64,000 nt of DNA from JALZEG01 sp035942255 (GTDB lineage Bacteria; Actinomycetota; CADDZG01; WHSQ01). Position numbers and translations under genes: made by a program. Shown piece by piece: positions 16,681 to 25,893 of this stretch (position 1 is the first letter of the stretch; each line of letters begins with the position of its first letter). The DNA lies in the NCBI GenBank assembly GCA_035942255.1, contig DASZDG010000148.1, positions 1 through 64,000 on the forward strand, written 5' to 3'. A model generated the notes under the pieces. It saw nothing but the letters and a program-made list of their open reading frames with translations, searched no databases and was not told the origin of the DNA.

Positions 16681-18135
16681 ATGACCGATGCTCCCCCTGT
16701 CGACGAGGAGAAGGTAAGGCGCTGGCTGGGGCTCCTGCGCCACCCGAACCGGCTCGACTCACCTGAGATGCGCGCGCTCCTCGGCGCGCACGGCCGCCTT
16801 CCCCCGGCGGCGAACCCGCTCGATGTCGGGCGGGCCGCGGCGCGCTTCCTCACCGACACGATCGACCGTCTGACCGCACCGGCAGACGCGCCGGCGAGCG
16901 AGCGCCTGCCGCACACGGTGCTTCGGACGTGCTTCGTCGAGGGGGCGAAGCTGTACCAGGCCGCGGCGAAGCTGGGGCTGTCCGAACGCCAGCTCACACG
17001 CGAGCGCGGCCGCGCGATCTCGTTGCTCACCGCGCAGCTCCGCCTCGGCCCGGTCCGGTCGCGGTTCGTCCCGGAGGAGATCCCGACCATCGACGACTTC
17101 GTCCCGCGGCCGGACATGGTCACGGCCCTTCACGACGCGCTGGGGGCCGCGCGGACGGCAAGGGTGCACGGACCGCCCGGGATCGGCAAGACGACGCTGG
17201 TCGCGGAACTCGCGATCGACGAGAGCAGGCGCAGCGCGGTGTGGTGGTACCGCTTCAGGCGAGGCGTCAACGACTCTCTGCGCGCCGTGATCTTCGAGCT
17301 CAGCCACTGGCTCGGCAGCCAGGGGGTGGCCGAGCTCGCGGAGTACGTGGCGCCTAACCTCGCCGACCTCGACACGACCGTCGCCGCACGCGTCGCGATC
17401 AGGACGCTCGGCGAGATCAACGCGCTCGTCGTGCTCGACGACTACCAGCTCGTCGAGGAGGACCTTCCGATCGCGGGCTTCTTCGAAGAGGCCGTCATCC
17501 GGACGCCGACCCTGCGGCTGATCGCGCTCAGCCGGCACCGCCCTGCGACGCCCCGCGTGGCGGCTGCGATCGAGATCCCACCGTTCCGCCTCGACCAGAC
17601 CGAACGGCTGCTGTCACACCTGGGGACGAGGAGGCCGCGGGAGACCGTAGCGAAGATCCACGCGTGGACCGGCGGGAACCCCCACCTCATCAAGCTGTCG
17701 GCGTCGTGGCTGAAGACCGCGACGCCGGCCGAGATAGCGCGCGGGATCGAGGGCCTGATCGACCAGGAGGAGGTGCAGACGTTCCTGCTGAGCAACATCA
17801 CCGAGCTCCTCGACAGCGACGACCGCGAGATCCTCGAGGCGGCGAGCATCTTCCGCGGGAGGTTCTCCGACGACGCGCTCGCGTACGTGGCGCGCCAGAC
17901 GCGCGGTGCGGTCCAGGACGCGAGCCACCGCCTGGTCCGCGCGTACGTCGCTACGCGCAGCAGGCAGCGCGTCAGCGCGTTCTTCCACGGGAGCGTCCGC
18001 GACTACGTCTACGAGAGGCTGGAACCCGACACCCGCGCCGCGCTGCATCTCCGTGCGGCGGCATGGTTCCACCGGGCCGGAGACGAGGACGAGACCGCCT
18101 ATCACCGGGGCCGCGCGGGCCTCGACGGCGACTGA
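16681..18135 (+). CDS. STAND/NB-ARC-like P-loop ATPase
   Basis: 484-residue protein. The N-terminal ~120 residues include a helix-turn-helix-like stretch (LYQAAAKLGLSERQLTRERGRAISLL). An NTPase of the STAND/AAA_16 kind follows, with Walker A GPPGIGKTT near 163-171, Walker B ALVVLDDYQ near 250-257 and a sensor-like LIALSRH near 281. A helical winged-helix-like region follows (DREILEAASIFRGRFSDDALAYV). It ends AAAWFHRAGDEDETAYHRGRAGL, as if a TPR domain had just begun, so it may be C-terminally shortened. It converges with the XRE-TPR gene, stops four bases apart. Role unknown; candidates are signalling or defence. Confidence 0.8.
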   Translation: MTDAPPVDEEKVRRWLGLLRHPNRLDSPEMRALLGAHGRLPPAANPLDVGRAAARFLTDTIDRLTAPADAPASERLPHTVLRTCFVEGAKLYQAAAKLGLSERQLTRERGRAISLLTAQLRLGPVRSRFVPEEIPTIDDFVPRPDMVTALHDALGAARTARVHGPPGIGKTTLVAELAIDESRRSAVWWYRFRRGVNDSLRAVIFELSHWLGSQGVAELAEYVAPNLADLDTTVAARVAIRTLGEINALVVLDDYQLVEEDLPIAGFFEEAVIRTPTLRLIALSRHRPATPRVAAAIEIPPFRLDQTERLLSHLGTRRPRETVAKIHAWTGGNPHLIKLSASWLKTATPAEIARGIEGLIDQEEVQTFLLSNITELLDSDDREILEAASIFRGRFSDDALAYVARQTRGAVQDASHRLVRAYVATRSRQRVSAFFHGSVRDYVYERLEPDTRAALHLRAAAWFHRAGDEDETAYHRGRAGLDGD

Positions 18136-18139
18136 GGGA

Positions 18140-18745
18140 TCAGGCGAAGCGGGGGCTACGGCCGACGAGCTCGAGCAGCAGCGACGTCGCAGTCCGGTAC
18201 CGCTGCAGCGCGTCCGCCGTCTTGCCCTCGCGCACGAGCAGCTCGCCGAGGCCCGCGTGCGCCTCCGCCCGCTCCGCGAGCATCGAGTCGTCGTCGCCGG
18301 CGAGCTCGAGGCACTTCTCGAGGTGGACGGCCGCCGAGGCCGGGTCGTCGGCGATGTCGACGCGTGCCAGCTCGCGATGGAGGACGACGAGCACCCGGGG
18401 GTGAAGCTCACGATCCCTCTCGAGGTTCCCGAGCGTCTTCTCCAGGAGAGCGCGGCCCTCGGCGTGCTGGCCACCGGCACGGAGGTCCTCGGCCATCTCC
18501 AGCGCCCAGGAGGCTCCCTTCTCGCTCCACAGCTCCTCGACCGCCACGCCGAGCCGCTGCGCGAAGTAGTCGATCGCCGCGCGGGAGGGCTCGCGACGGC
18601 CCGCCTCGAGGACGCTGACGTACGCGTGGGAGAAGCGGCGTCCTGCGAGCTCGGCCTGCGTCATCCCGGCGTGCAAGCGCAGCTCGCGCAGGCGCCGCCC
18701 CACGCGGGCGAGCTCCTCCTCGGACATCCGGCGCCGGCGCGTCAC
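18140..18745 (-). CDS. XRE-family HTH regulator with TPR-like C-terminus
   Basis: 201 residues. The Cro/C1-type helix-turn-helix lies at about 14-70 (GRRLRELRLHAGMTQAELAGRRFSHAYVSVLEAGRREPS). The remaining ~125 residues are helical repeats resembling TPRs (AEGRALLEKTLGNLERD, ASAAVHLEKCLELAGDDD, LGELLVREGKTADALQRYRTAT). This architecture is common in peptide- or partner-responsive regulators. It lies 13 bases downstream of the tandem-AAA+ gene on the same strand, so it is probably the last gene of the LuxR/VWA/FtsH/AAA operon. It converges with the STAND gene. Confidence 0.87.
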   Translation of the reverse strand: MTRRRRMSEEELARVGRRLRELRLHAGMTQAELAGRRFSHAYVSVLEAGRREPSRAAIDYFAQRLGVAVEELWSEKGASWALEMAEDLRAGGQHAEGRALLEKTLGNLERDRELHPRVLVVLHRELARVDIADDPASAAVHLEKCLELAGDDDSMLAERAEAHAGLGELLVREGKTADALQRYRTATSLLLELVGRSPRFA

Positions 18746-18758
18746 TGCGTCCCGACCC

Positions 18759-20999
18759 TCATACGACGGCGATGCTGGCGCGCCGCCGCATGCCCTCGAG
18801 CGCCGCGGTGAGGTCGTCGCTAGTGATCCGGACGCCGGTGGTGCCGGCGTCGGCGCGCGAGGCCCGTCCGAGCGCCTTCATCCCGGCGACGTCCCGGAGC
18901 CGCTTGAGGTCCGCGCCCGACATGCCCTCGGTCGCGACCGCGAGCTCGCGCAGGTCGACCCCGTCCTCGAGCGCGGTCGTCGCGAGGAGACGGCGCAACA
19001 GCTGTAGCCGGCCGGCACCGTCCGGGAGCCCGATCTCTATCGGCGTTAGCCTCCGCTCGCGCAGGGCGGGGTCGACCACGTCGAGCCGGTTCGTCGCGCC
19101 GACGAGCAACACACCCTCGGACGTCGTCAGCCCGTCGAGCTCGCGGAGGAACTGCGAGACGACCCGCTCCTCCCAGTGGTTGGCCGATTCACCGCGCGTG
19201 CGCAGGAGCCCGTCGATCTCGTCGACGAACACGATCGACGGGCGGTTCGCACGCGCCTTGTCGAACAACCTCGCGACCCGCTCCTCGGACTCTCCCGCCC
19301 ATTTCGACAGCAGGTCCGCGGCGGAGCGTTCGTAGAAGCTCGCCTCGACCTCGGTCGCCATCGCCTTCGCGATCGTCGTCTTCCCCGTCCCGGGCGGGCC
19401 GTGCAGCAGGATCCCCGGCGGCGGCTGGATCCCCAGCGACCGCGCGAGGTCCGGCTTCACGAAGACGTTGACCAGGTCCATCAGCTGCTCCCGGGTGTCG
19501 TCGGGAAGCACGACGTCCTCCCACGTGACGCGCTGTTCGAGCGACGTCCGGTCGCGTCCCTCTCTCTGGCGGACGGCTGCGACGAGGTCCGCCTGCGCGA
19601 TCGGCCTCCCGGCTGCGAGGGCCGACTGCGCCGCCAGCGTCACGATCTGCTCGAGCGCAGCCGCGTTGCGCCCGTAGGTCGCCGCCACGATCGCGTCCAG
19701 GTCCACGTCGTCCCATGCAACCGCGCCGTCGCGACGCCGCAGGTGCAGGGCGAGGACGTCGCGCCGCGCGCCGGCGTCGGGCAGCGGCACCCTGATCCGC
19801 GCGTCGAACCTGCCCTCGCGCAATCCCGGGTCGAGCCTGTCGATGTCGTTGGTCGCGGCGCAGATGACGAGCCCCGGCACCGCTCGGTACTCCTCGAGCG
19901 CGGTCATCAGCTGCGTGACGACCTCGCGGTGCTCGCCTCCCGGCTGCTCGTCGCGGAAGCCGGCGATCGCATCGACCTCGTCGAGGAACAACAGGCACGG
20001 CGCCGACGCCGCTGCGAGCTCGAAGAGCCGCTCCAGGTTGGCCGCGGTCTCGTGCGCGAGGCTGCTGCCGATGGCGGCGGGCGTGAACCGGACGTACCTG
20101 AGACCGTACTCCCCCGCAAGCGCCCGGCTGAGCAAGGTCTTGCCCGTGCCCGGCGGACCGTAGAACAGGATGCCGTTGTGGACGAGCCTGTAGCGGGCCG
20201 CTTCCTCCGGGTTCTCGAGGATCGCGCCGACGGTCGCGCGCAGCTGCTCCTTCACCTCGTCGAGGCCCGCGACGTCGTCGAAGGTCTCGAGCTCCTGGGG
20301 CGGGACGGCGCGCGGCCCCCCGGCCCGCGTCGCAGGCACCGGCCGCGCCGCGGCCTGCCCCGCGATGATCTCCGCCGCGAGCTCGAGCCCGGTCGCCTCG
20401 GTGAGGTGGACGGCCGCCGCGGCCTCGATCGCGACCGACGGCCCCTTGCGCCGTGCGTTCTCGAGCTCGGCCTTGGCACGTTCGCGTGCGGCGACGTTCT
20501 CGAGAAGCGCGTCGCGCTGCGCACGTCCGATCGCGGCCCGGCTCAGCGCTTCGTTCAGCACGACCACGAGCGGCCCGCCGACCAGCCACAGGTCGCGTCC
20601 GGCGCGGTCGACCGCGGCCCCCGCGGCCCCGAAGTCGAGCTCTTCCAGCGCGGCGCGCGCCGCTTCGAGCTCGGCCTGCACCGCGCGGACGCGCTGCACC
20701 TCCGGCTCGACCTTTCCGAGCAGCCCCGGGTGATCGACCGCCGCCAGCTTCTCGAGCGCGGCCTCGAACGCGCCGGCAGACTCGATCAGGCGGAGCACCG
20801 AGACGCCGGCGTCGGCCGCAGCCGCGCGTTCCGCTTCGGCCCACGCCCTCTCCAGCTCCGCGCGCGCCGTCCTCCTGCGCAGGAACGGGAGCGCCGCTAC
20901 GGCTTCCTGCTTCTCGAACGCGTGGAGGACCGGACGATCGGTCAGGTGCCGCGCGTTCCGCCGGTAGTGCAGCGCGTCAGCGCGCCCGCGCGCCGTCAT
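18759..20999 (-). CDS. tandem AAA+ ATPase (Cdc48/VAT-like, noncanonical N-domain)
   Basis: 746 residues. The N-terminal ~230 are Ala/Glu/Arg-rich and helical, without the Cdc48 N-fold. AAA1 follows (ETFDDVAGLDEVKEQL, Walker A GPPGTGKT near 280, Walker B LLFLDEVD near 335, sensor AATNDID). AAA2 has VTWEDVVLPDDTREQL, Walker A GPPGTGKT near 530, Walker B IVFVDEID near 590 and the SRH-like GATNRLDVVDPALRERR. Both modules look catalytic. The ATG overlaps the FtsH stop by four bases (ATGA), so the two are translationally coupled. Probable job: unfolding or extracting proteins together with that protease. Distinct from actinobacterial Mpa/ARC, which has one AAA module. Confidence 0.87.
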   Translation of the reverse strand: MTARGRADALHYRRNARHLTDRPVLHAFEKQEAVAALPFLRRRTARAELERAWAEAERAAAADAGVSVLRLIESAGAFEAALEKLAAVDHPGLLGKVEPEVQRVRAVQAELEAARAALEELDFGAAGAAVDRAGRDLWLVGGPLVVVLNEALSRAAIGRAQRDALLENVAARERAKAELENARRKGPSVAIEAAAAVHLTEATGLELAAEIIAGQAAARPVPATRAGGPRAVPPQELETFDDVAGLDEVKEQLRATVGAILENPEEAARYRLVHNGILFYGPPGTGKTLLSRALAGEYGLRYVRFTPAAIGSSLAHETAANLERLFELAAASAPCLLFLDEVDAIAGFRDEQPGGEHREVVTQLMTALEEYRAVPGLVICAATNDIDRLDPGLREGRFDARIRVPLPDAGARRDVLALHLRRRDGAVAWDDVDLDAIVAATYGRNAAALEQIVTLAAQSALAAGRPIAQADLVAAVRQREGRDRTSLEQRVTWEDVVLPDDTREQLMDLVNVFVKPDLARSLGIQPPPGILLHGPPGTGKTTIAKAMATEVEASFYERSAADLLSKWAGESEERVARLFDKARANRPSIVFVDEIDGLLRTRGESANHWEERVVSQFLRELDGLTTSEGVLLVGATNRLDVVDPALRERRLTPIEIGLPDGAGRLQLLRRLLATTALEDGVDLRELAVATEGMSGADLKRLRDVAGMKALGRASRADAGTTGVRITSDDLTAALEGMRRRASIAVV

Positions 21000-23032
21000 C
21001 AGGAACCGTCCGCGCCCACGGGGGCCGCGTCCCGGCGAGCGTCGACGAGGCCGCCGAAGAGCGCGACCTCCGGACGAACGAGCGCCAGGATGGATTCGAG
21101 GTCCGGCCCCTCCACGGTCTCCTCGGCCTCCAGTCGCTCCGCGAGCGAAGTCAGGACCCGGCGGTGGCGCGTGAGCAGCGCCGTGGCCTCCTCCTCCGCA
21201 CGCTCGAGCAGGCGGTCGACCTCGGCCTCCATCTCCTGGTGCGTGGCCGCGGAGACGTGCCCGGGCGACGTCCCCTCGCCGAGGAAGTCGTCCTCCGACC
21301 GCGCGACGAGCCGGCGGCGACGTTCGCCCATGCCGAAGCGCCCGACGATGTCCAGCGCCTGATCGGTCGCGAACTGCAAGTCGTCCTCCGCTCCCGTCGA
21401 CGGCTCGCCGAATAGGAGCACCTCGGCCGCAAGGCCCCCGAGCGCCGAGACGATCGCGGAGAACAGCTCGGAGCGCGTCTGTATCGAGGAGTCGTCCCGC
21501 TGGAGCGACGCGACGCCGAGCGACCGGCCGCGCGCCAGGATCGACACGCGGTGCACGCGGTCGAGACGGCCCGAAGCCGCGGCGACGATCGCGTGGCCCG
21601 CCTCGTGATACGCGGCGCGCTTCCGTTCCTCCGGCGACAGCACGCGTCCCTTCTTCTTCGGCCCCGCGAGCACGCGCTGGACCGCTTCCTCGAGCTCGGT
21701 CATCTCGATCTCGGGCTTGCCCTCGCGCACGGTCAAGAGCGCGGCCTCGTTCAACACGTTCGCGAGGTCGGCGCCGGAGAAGCCGGGCGTGCGCCGCGCT
21801 ACGAGCGCCAGGTCGACCGCGGGCGAGACCGGCTTGCCCGCGGCGTGGAGGTGGAGGATCTCGAGCCGGCCCTCGTGGTCCGGCTGCTCGACGGTGACGT
21901 GCCGGTCGAACCTGCCCGGGCGGAGCAGCGCGGGATCCAGGATGTCGGGCCGGTTCGTCGCGCCGATCACGACGATCCCGGCACTGACCTCGAAGCCGTC
22001 CATCTCGACGAGGAGCTGGTTCAGCGTCTGCTCGCGCTCGTCGGAGCCTCCGCCTCCGGCCCCCGCGCCGCGCTTGCGCCCCGCCGCGTCGAGCTCGTCG
22101 ATGAACACGATCGCGGGCGAGACGGCACGGACGCGCTGGAAGAGGTCGCGCACGCGCGCGGCCCCCACACCCACGAGCGACTCGACGAACTCCGCCCCCG
22201 CGACGGAGAAGAACGGCACCCCGGCCTCGCCCGCGACGGCCTTCGCGAGCAACGTCTTGCCGCAGCCGGGGGGGCCGAACAGGAGGACGCCCTTCGGCGG
22301 GAGCGCGCCGACGTCCTCGTACCGCGCGGGGTCCTGCAGGTAGTCGACGACCTCACGCAGCTCGGCGACGGCTTCGTCTGCGCCCGCGACCTGGTCGAAC
22401 GTCACGGCCGCGGCGTTGCCGCGCCGCCGGCGTCCCTTCCCGATCGTCCCGAACGTCATGACCTCGCCGATCCCGGACGATCCGCCGCGGGCCGCGCCGA
22501 ACAGCAGAGCGAAGAGGTTGGCCAGGATCATCAGTGGGAGCAGGAACGTCGCGACGGTGCCGACGACGTCCTTGGCCGGCTGCGGGTCGATCGACACCTC
22601 GGCGCCGGCCTCGGTCGTCATCTCGACGAGGTAAGCCGTGACCGCGTCGCTGCTCGGATACGAGACGAAGTACTCACCCGCGCCGTCGGGCGACTCCCCC
22701 GGGCCGAACGAGCCGGTGATCGTCGCGTCCTCGTCGAGGAACCGCGCCGTTTGCAGCCGCCCGTCCTCCGCGAGCGCGTTCAGCTGGTCGAGCGTCAGCT
22801 CCCGCCCCGCCCGTGGTGGCCGCAGGTACGAGAGGGCCGCGGCGAAGACCGCGAGCAGAGCCGCGAGGGACACGAGAAGCACAAGGGTCTTGCCCCGGCC
22901 GCCGCCCTTCGCTCGCACCGCCCGCGCGCGCCGGCGGCGCAGGAGCCAGCGGGCCGCGCTCCTCCTGGCGCGCGCGGTCATCGCCAGCGCGCGCTCGACT
23001 CCGCGCGAGGCTGCTCGTGGGGCGGTGGCCAT
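20999..23032 (-). CDS. FtsH-like membrane AAA+ metalloprotease
   Basis: 677 residues from ATG 23032, with GGAG nine bases upstream. An Arg-rich cytoplasmic N-terminus precedes TM1 (about 48-70), a ~80-residue external segment, TM2 (about 152-175) and the AAA domain (Walker A FGPPGCGKT near 255, Walker B IVFIDELD, SRH GATNRPDILDPALLRPGRFDRHV). The M41 protease domain has zinc motif HEAGH near 474-478. The cytoplasmic stretch before TM1 is longer than in housekeeping FtsH and the C-terminal part is divergent, so this may be a specialised paralogue; whether a second ftsH exists elsewhere cannot be seen. Coupled to the tandem-AAA+ gene and 71 bases downstream of the VWA protein. Confidence 0.92.
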   Translation of the reverse strand: MATAPRAASRGVERALAMTARARRSAARWLLRRRRARAVRAKGGGRGKTLVLLVSLAALLAVFAAALSYLRPPRAGRELTLDQLNALAEDGRLQTARFLDEDATITGSFGPGESPDGAGEYFVSYPSSDAVTAYLVEMTTEAGAEVSIDPQPAKDVVGTVATFLLPLMILANLFALLFGAARGGSSGIGEVMTFGTIGKGRRRRGNAAAVTFDQVAGADEAVAELREVVDYLQDPARYEDVGALPPKGVLLFGPPGCGKTLLAKAVAGEAGVPFFSVAGAEFVESLVGVGAARVRDLFQRVRAVSPAIVFIDELDAAGRKRGAGAGGGGSDEREQTLNQLLVEMDGFEVSAGIVVIGATNRPDILDPALLRPGRFDRHVTVEQPDHEGRLEILHLHAAGKPVSPAVDLALVARRTPGFSGADLANVLNEAALLTVREGKPEIEMTELEEAVQRVLAGPKKKGRVLSPEERKRAAYHEAGHAIVAAASGRLDRVHRVSILARGRSLGVASLQRDDSSIQTRSELFSAIVSALGGLAAEVLLFGEPSTGAEDDLQFATDQALDIVGRFGMGERRRRLVARSEDDFLGEGTSPGHVSAATHQEMEAEVDRLLERAEEEATALLTRHRRVLTSLAERLEAEETVEGPDLESILALVRPEVALFGGLVDARRDAAPVGADGS

Positions 23033-23103
23033 GAGAAGAGTCTCCGCGGCGGGGCAGCCTCGGCCCGGCCAACGAGCCGCCAGGGAGTCGCCAGCAGCAC
23101 GGC

Positions 23104-25893
23104 TTAGACGCGCCGCCGCCGAACGGGAGCGCGCGCCCCGGCGGCGAGCGCGGTCGCGAGCCCCCATCCCCACAGGAGCGTCAGCGCGCCGGTAGCCGTC
23201 CACGCCTTCGCCGACGCCAGCGGATCGCGTGCGACCGTGCGCACCATCGCGTGCTGCATCCCGGTCTGCGACCGCACCTGCTGCGCCGCGGCGACGAACG
23301 CGAGCTGCGGCTGCTGCCGTCGTTGCGCCACGAGCGCGCTCTGGGGTTGGCCGCCGGTCACCTGTGCAGGAGCGGGCGCCTGCACAGGTGCCGGGGCCGT
23401 AACCGATCCCGGCCCCAATCCGGGAACCGAGTGGGGCGGCGGCGGTGGAGCCGGGATCGGAGCGATGGCCGGAACGGGTGGCTCCGGGGGCGCGACGGGG
23501 ACCACGGGCGGCAACTCGTTGCAGATGACGCGGACGGTCGCGGCGTCGACCGGTGTTGCTCCCACGCGCAGCGAGAGACGCGTGGTGCGCGTCGTCCCCT
23601 CCTCCGCACGGGTGCACGAGACCGACACGTCGAACGCGAGCGTGTGCGACGCCCTCAGGTCGAGGTCCGGGTACGCCGCCGGGACGATCGCGGAGACGAC
23701 GTCGCGCGGCCCCCTCTCGACCAGCGAGACCGATCCCTCGTGCTCGAGCGCCTGTACGAGCCCGGTGACGACGGCGGCGAGCCCGGCCGCGCCGGCGTCG
23801 CGTTCCAGGGGGCATACGAGGGCTGCACCGCGCGCGACGTCGGGGTTCCCGTCGCCGTCGCAGTCCGCGCCCCGTTCGCCCGCGAGCGACAACGTCTGCC
23901 GGGACAGGAGCTCGAGGTCGTCCCGCACGTCCGCCTGGGTCAGGACGGTTCCGCCCGCGGACGGTTGCATCGCGACACCGAGGTGATGGATCGATTCCGC
24001 GCGGAGCGCCGCGGCGACTTCGGTGAAGCCCGGACCCGGCCACGTGCCGGGGGCGTAGTAGCCGTTGGGATCACCGCGCTCGGGTGTGCCGAACCACGTG
24101 TCGGCGAAGTGCACCACGACCTTCGTCGCGTCGTCGCGGAAGCCCGCGCCGAGACCGGACGGCACGTCGGCCTTCGACGGTCCCGGCGGAAGCACGTCCT
24201 GCCCGGCGCCGGTGACGGCCTGGTACAGCGCGGTGAGGTTCGCGCCGGAGCTCCCCGCGCCCTCGAGCTCGTAGAGGCTCCGGACGAGCTCGTCGTCGAC
24301 CGGGCCGAGCGCGCGTATCCGGCGGTACGGGTAGTCCTCGACGCGCCGGTCGGTCTCGCGCGGGTAGCTCCGGAACGCGCCGACGCCGGCGCGCAGCCGG
24401 ATCCCCGAACGGGCGAGCCGTCCGACGATGTCCTCGATCCCGAGCGTGAGCGACCGGAGCGTCGCGCCCATGCTCGACGTCGTGTCGACGAGGAAGTAGA
24501 CATCGACGGCGACCGGCTGGGGTTCGAGCCGCGCCTCGTACGTGATCGTCCGCGACTCTCCTGGGTCGAGCGACACCTCGCGTACCGCGGGCTCGAGTCG
24601 CGCGGCCCCCGGACGCACCGGTGGAACGGAGACGCCCGGCACCGATCTCCCGCCGGTGCCGTCCGGACGCCCCGCGGGAGCGCCTGCGACGTCCGGGCGA
24701 AGAGACCCCGCGCCGCCGTCCGTCACGGCGGTGAAGATGGCGGATCCGTCCCAGGCGCGCGCCCACGGGGCCCCGCCGACGACCTGCACGTCGGCGAGCG
24801 CGGCGGTCGCGTGCGGCGGCGTCAGGTCCGCGAGGCCGTCACTCCCCCGGCGGAAGATCCCCTTCGCGCCCGAGAGCAGCGCGGCGCCGTCGGCCCCGAA
24901 CACGGACCACGCCCACGGCGCCGCGTTGGGGTACGTCAGCATCATCTCGGTCCGCAGCTGCGGATGCACCGATGTCGACCAGCGGCCGGCGGCGACGTCG
25001 AAGGTCTCGAAGAGGGTCCCGCTGCGGGGATCGACGGCGACCGCCGCCGTCCCGCCCGGCGCGATGCTCACGGTCCGCACCTCGGCCTCGTCGGCGCCCG
25101 CGACGCGCGTCCACGAAGCCCCGGCGTCGGTCGACCTGAAGACGCCTCCACGGGCCGCGGCGAGCAGATGGTCCGGGTCGTCGGGGTCGGCCGCGAGGTC
25201 CCATAGAGATCCGGGCGCGAGCGCACCGGCCACGCCGGTGCCGTGGGGGCCCGTGTACGCGAGCGCGGGGGCCCCGCGGCGTTCCCACGTCGCGCCGCCG
25301 TCGCCGCTGCGGTACAGAACGGTGGCCACGACGCCCGCGCCCTGCTCCGGCACACCGGCGGCCGGCAACATCTGGTCGGAGACGTTCTGGCGCGCCACGA
25401 GGTACACGACGCTCGAGCCCTGCGACGCGTACAGCCCGACGGGCTCACCCGGCACCTCGAGACCGCGGCCCCCGAGCTCCCACGTAGCTCCGGCGTCGCG
25501 CGAGACGAGCACGCGGAGCGCGCTGGTCGCGGCTACGAGCGTGTCCCCGGTGGACGCGAGCGCGGCGAATCGTTCGCCGGTCGCAGCAGCCGTGAGCTCG
25601 TAGAGAGAGGCCCACTTGCACCCGCCGTCGCGCGACGACATGATGCCGCCGTCGCCGGCGACGACGATGCCCGCGCGCTCGTGCACGGCGAAGGCACGCG
25701 CCGGCAGCGGCGCGGTGACCTTCTTCCAGCCACCGAGGACGTCGACGCCCGCGCAGCTCGGCCTCCGACCGGGTGCCGCCGTCGCGGCGACCGCTACGCC
25801 GAGCAGCGCGACCACCGCGAGCGCGACACAGCGGGTCAGGCGGGTCGTCATGCGCGGAGGGTTCTCCCGCCGGATGCCGCGGCCTCTGATCAC
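23104..25893 (-). CDS. secreted beta-propeller / integrin-like VWA protein with C-terminal membrane anchor
   Basis: 929 residues. A signal sequence has its core near 22-40. A sialidase/sortilin-like propeller occupies about 45-400, with BNR-like turns (SRDGGCKW, SRDAGATW, SGDGGATW, STDAGASW). A VWA/integrin-beta-type domain follows, with metal-site motif DTTSS near 468-472 and DGDGNPD further on. A Pro/Ala-rich stretch runs about 770-850 and a final hydrophobic span (near 900-920) ends in RRRRV, so most of the protein should face outside. GTG 25893 is chosen: AGGTGA lies six bases upstream and it overlaps the LuxR-type stop by four bases. ATG 25851 would give a more conventional signal-peptide n-region. 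Confidence 0.85.
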   Translation of the reverse strand: MIRGRGIRRENPPRMTTRLTRCVALAVVALLGVAVAATAAPGRRPSCAGVDVLGGWKKVTAPLPARAFAVHERAGIVVAGDGGIMSSRDGGCKWASLYELTAAATGERFAALASTGDTLVAATSALRVLVSRDAGATWELGGRGLEVPGEPVGLYASQGSSVVYLVARQNVSDQMLPAAGVPEQGAGVVATVLYRSGDGGATWERRGAPALAYTGPHGTGVAGALAPGSLWDLAADPDDPDHLLAAARGGVFRSTDAGASWTRVAGADEAEVRTVSIAPGGTAAVAVDPRSGTLFETFDVAAGRWSTSVHPQLRTEMMLTYPNAAPWAWSVFGADGAALLSGAKGIFRRGSDGLADLTPPHATAALADVQVVGGAPWARAWDGSAIFTAVTDGGAGSLRPDVAGAPAGRPDGTGGRSVPGVSVPPVRPGAARLEPAVREVSLDPGESRTITYEARLEPQPVAVDVYFLVDTTSSMGATLRSLTLGIEDIVGRLARSGIRLRAGVGAFRSYPRETDRRVEDYPYRRIRALGPVDDELVRSLYELEGAGSSGANLTALYQAVTGAGQDVLPPGPSKADVPSGLGAGFRDDATKVVVHFADTWFGTPERGDPNGYYAPGTWPGPGFTEVAAALRAESIHHLGVAMQPSAGGTVLTQADVRDDLELLSRQTLSLAGERGADCDGDGNPDVARGAALVCPLERDAGAAGLAAVVTGLVQALEHEGSVSLVERGPRDVVSAIVPAAYPDLDLRASHTLAFDVSVSCTRAEEGTTRTTRLSLRVGATPVDAATVRVICNELPPVVPVAPPEPPVPAIAPIPAPPPPPHSVPGLGPGSVTAPAPVQAPAPAQVTGGQPQSALVAQRRQQPQLAFVAAAQQVRSQTGMQHAMVRTVARDPLASAKAWTATGALTLLWGWGLATALAAGARAPVRRRRV

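Noticed and set aside
19176..21362. 728-residue plus-strand open frame across the tandem AAA+ and FtsH-like genes
   Set aside because: It lies opposite strong minus-strand homologues; its Arg/Asp/Val-rich composition is typical of antisense shadows in high-GC DNA.
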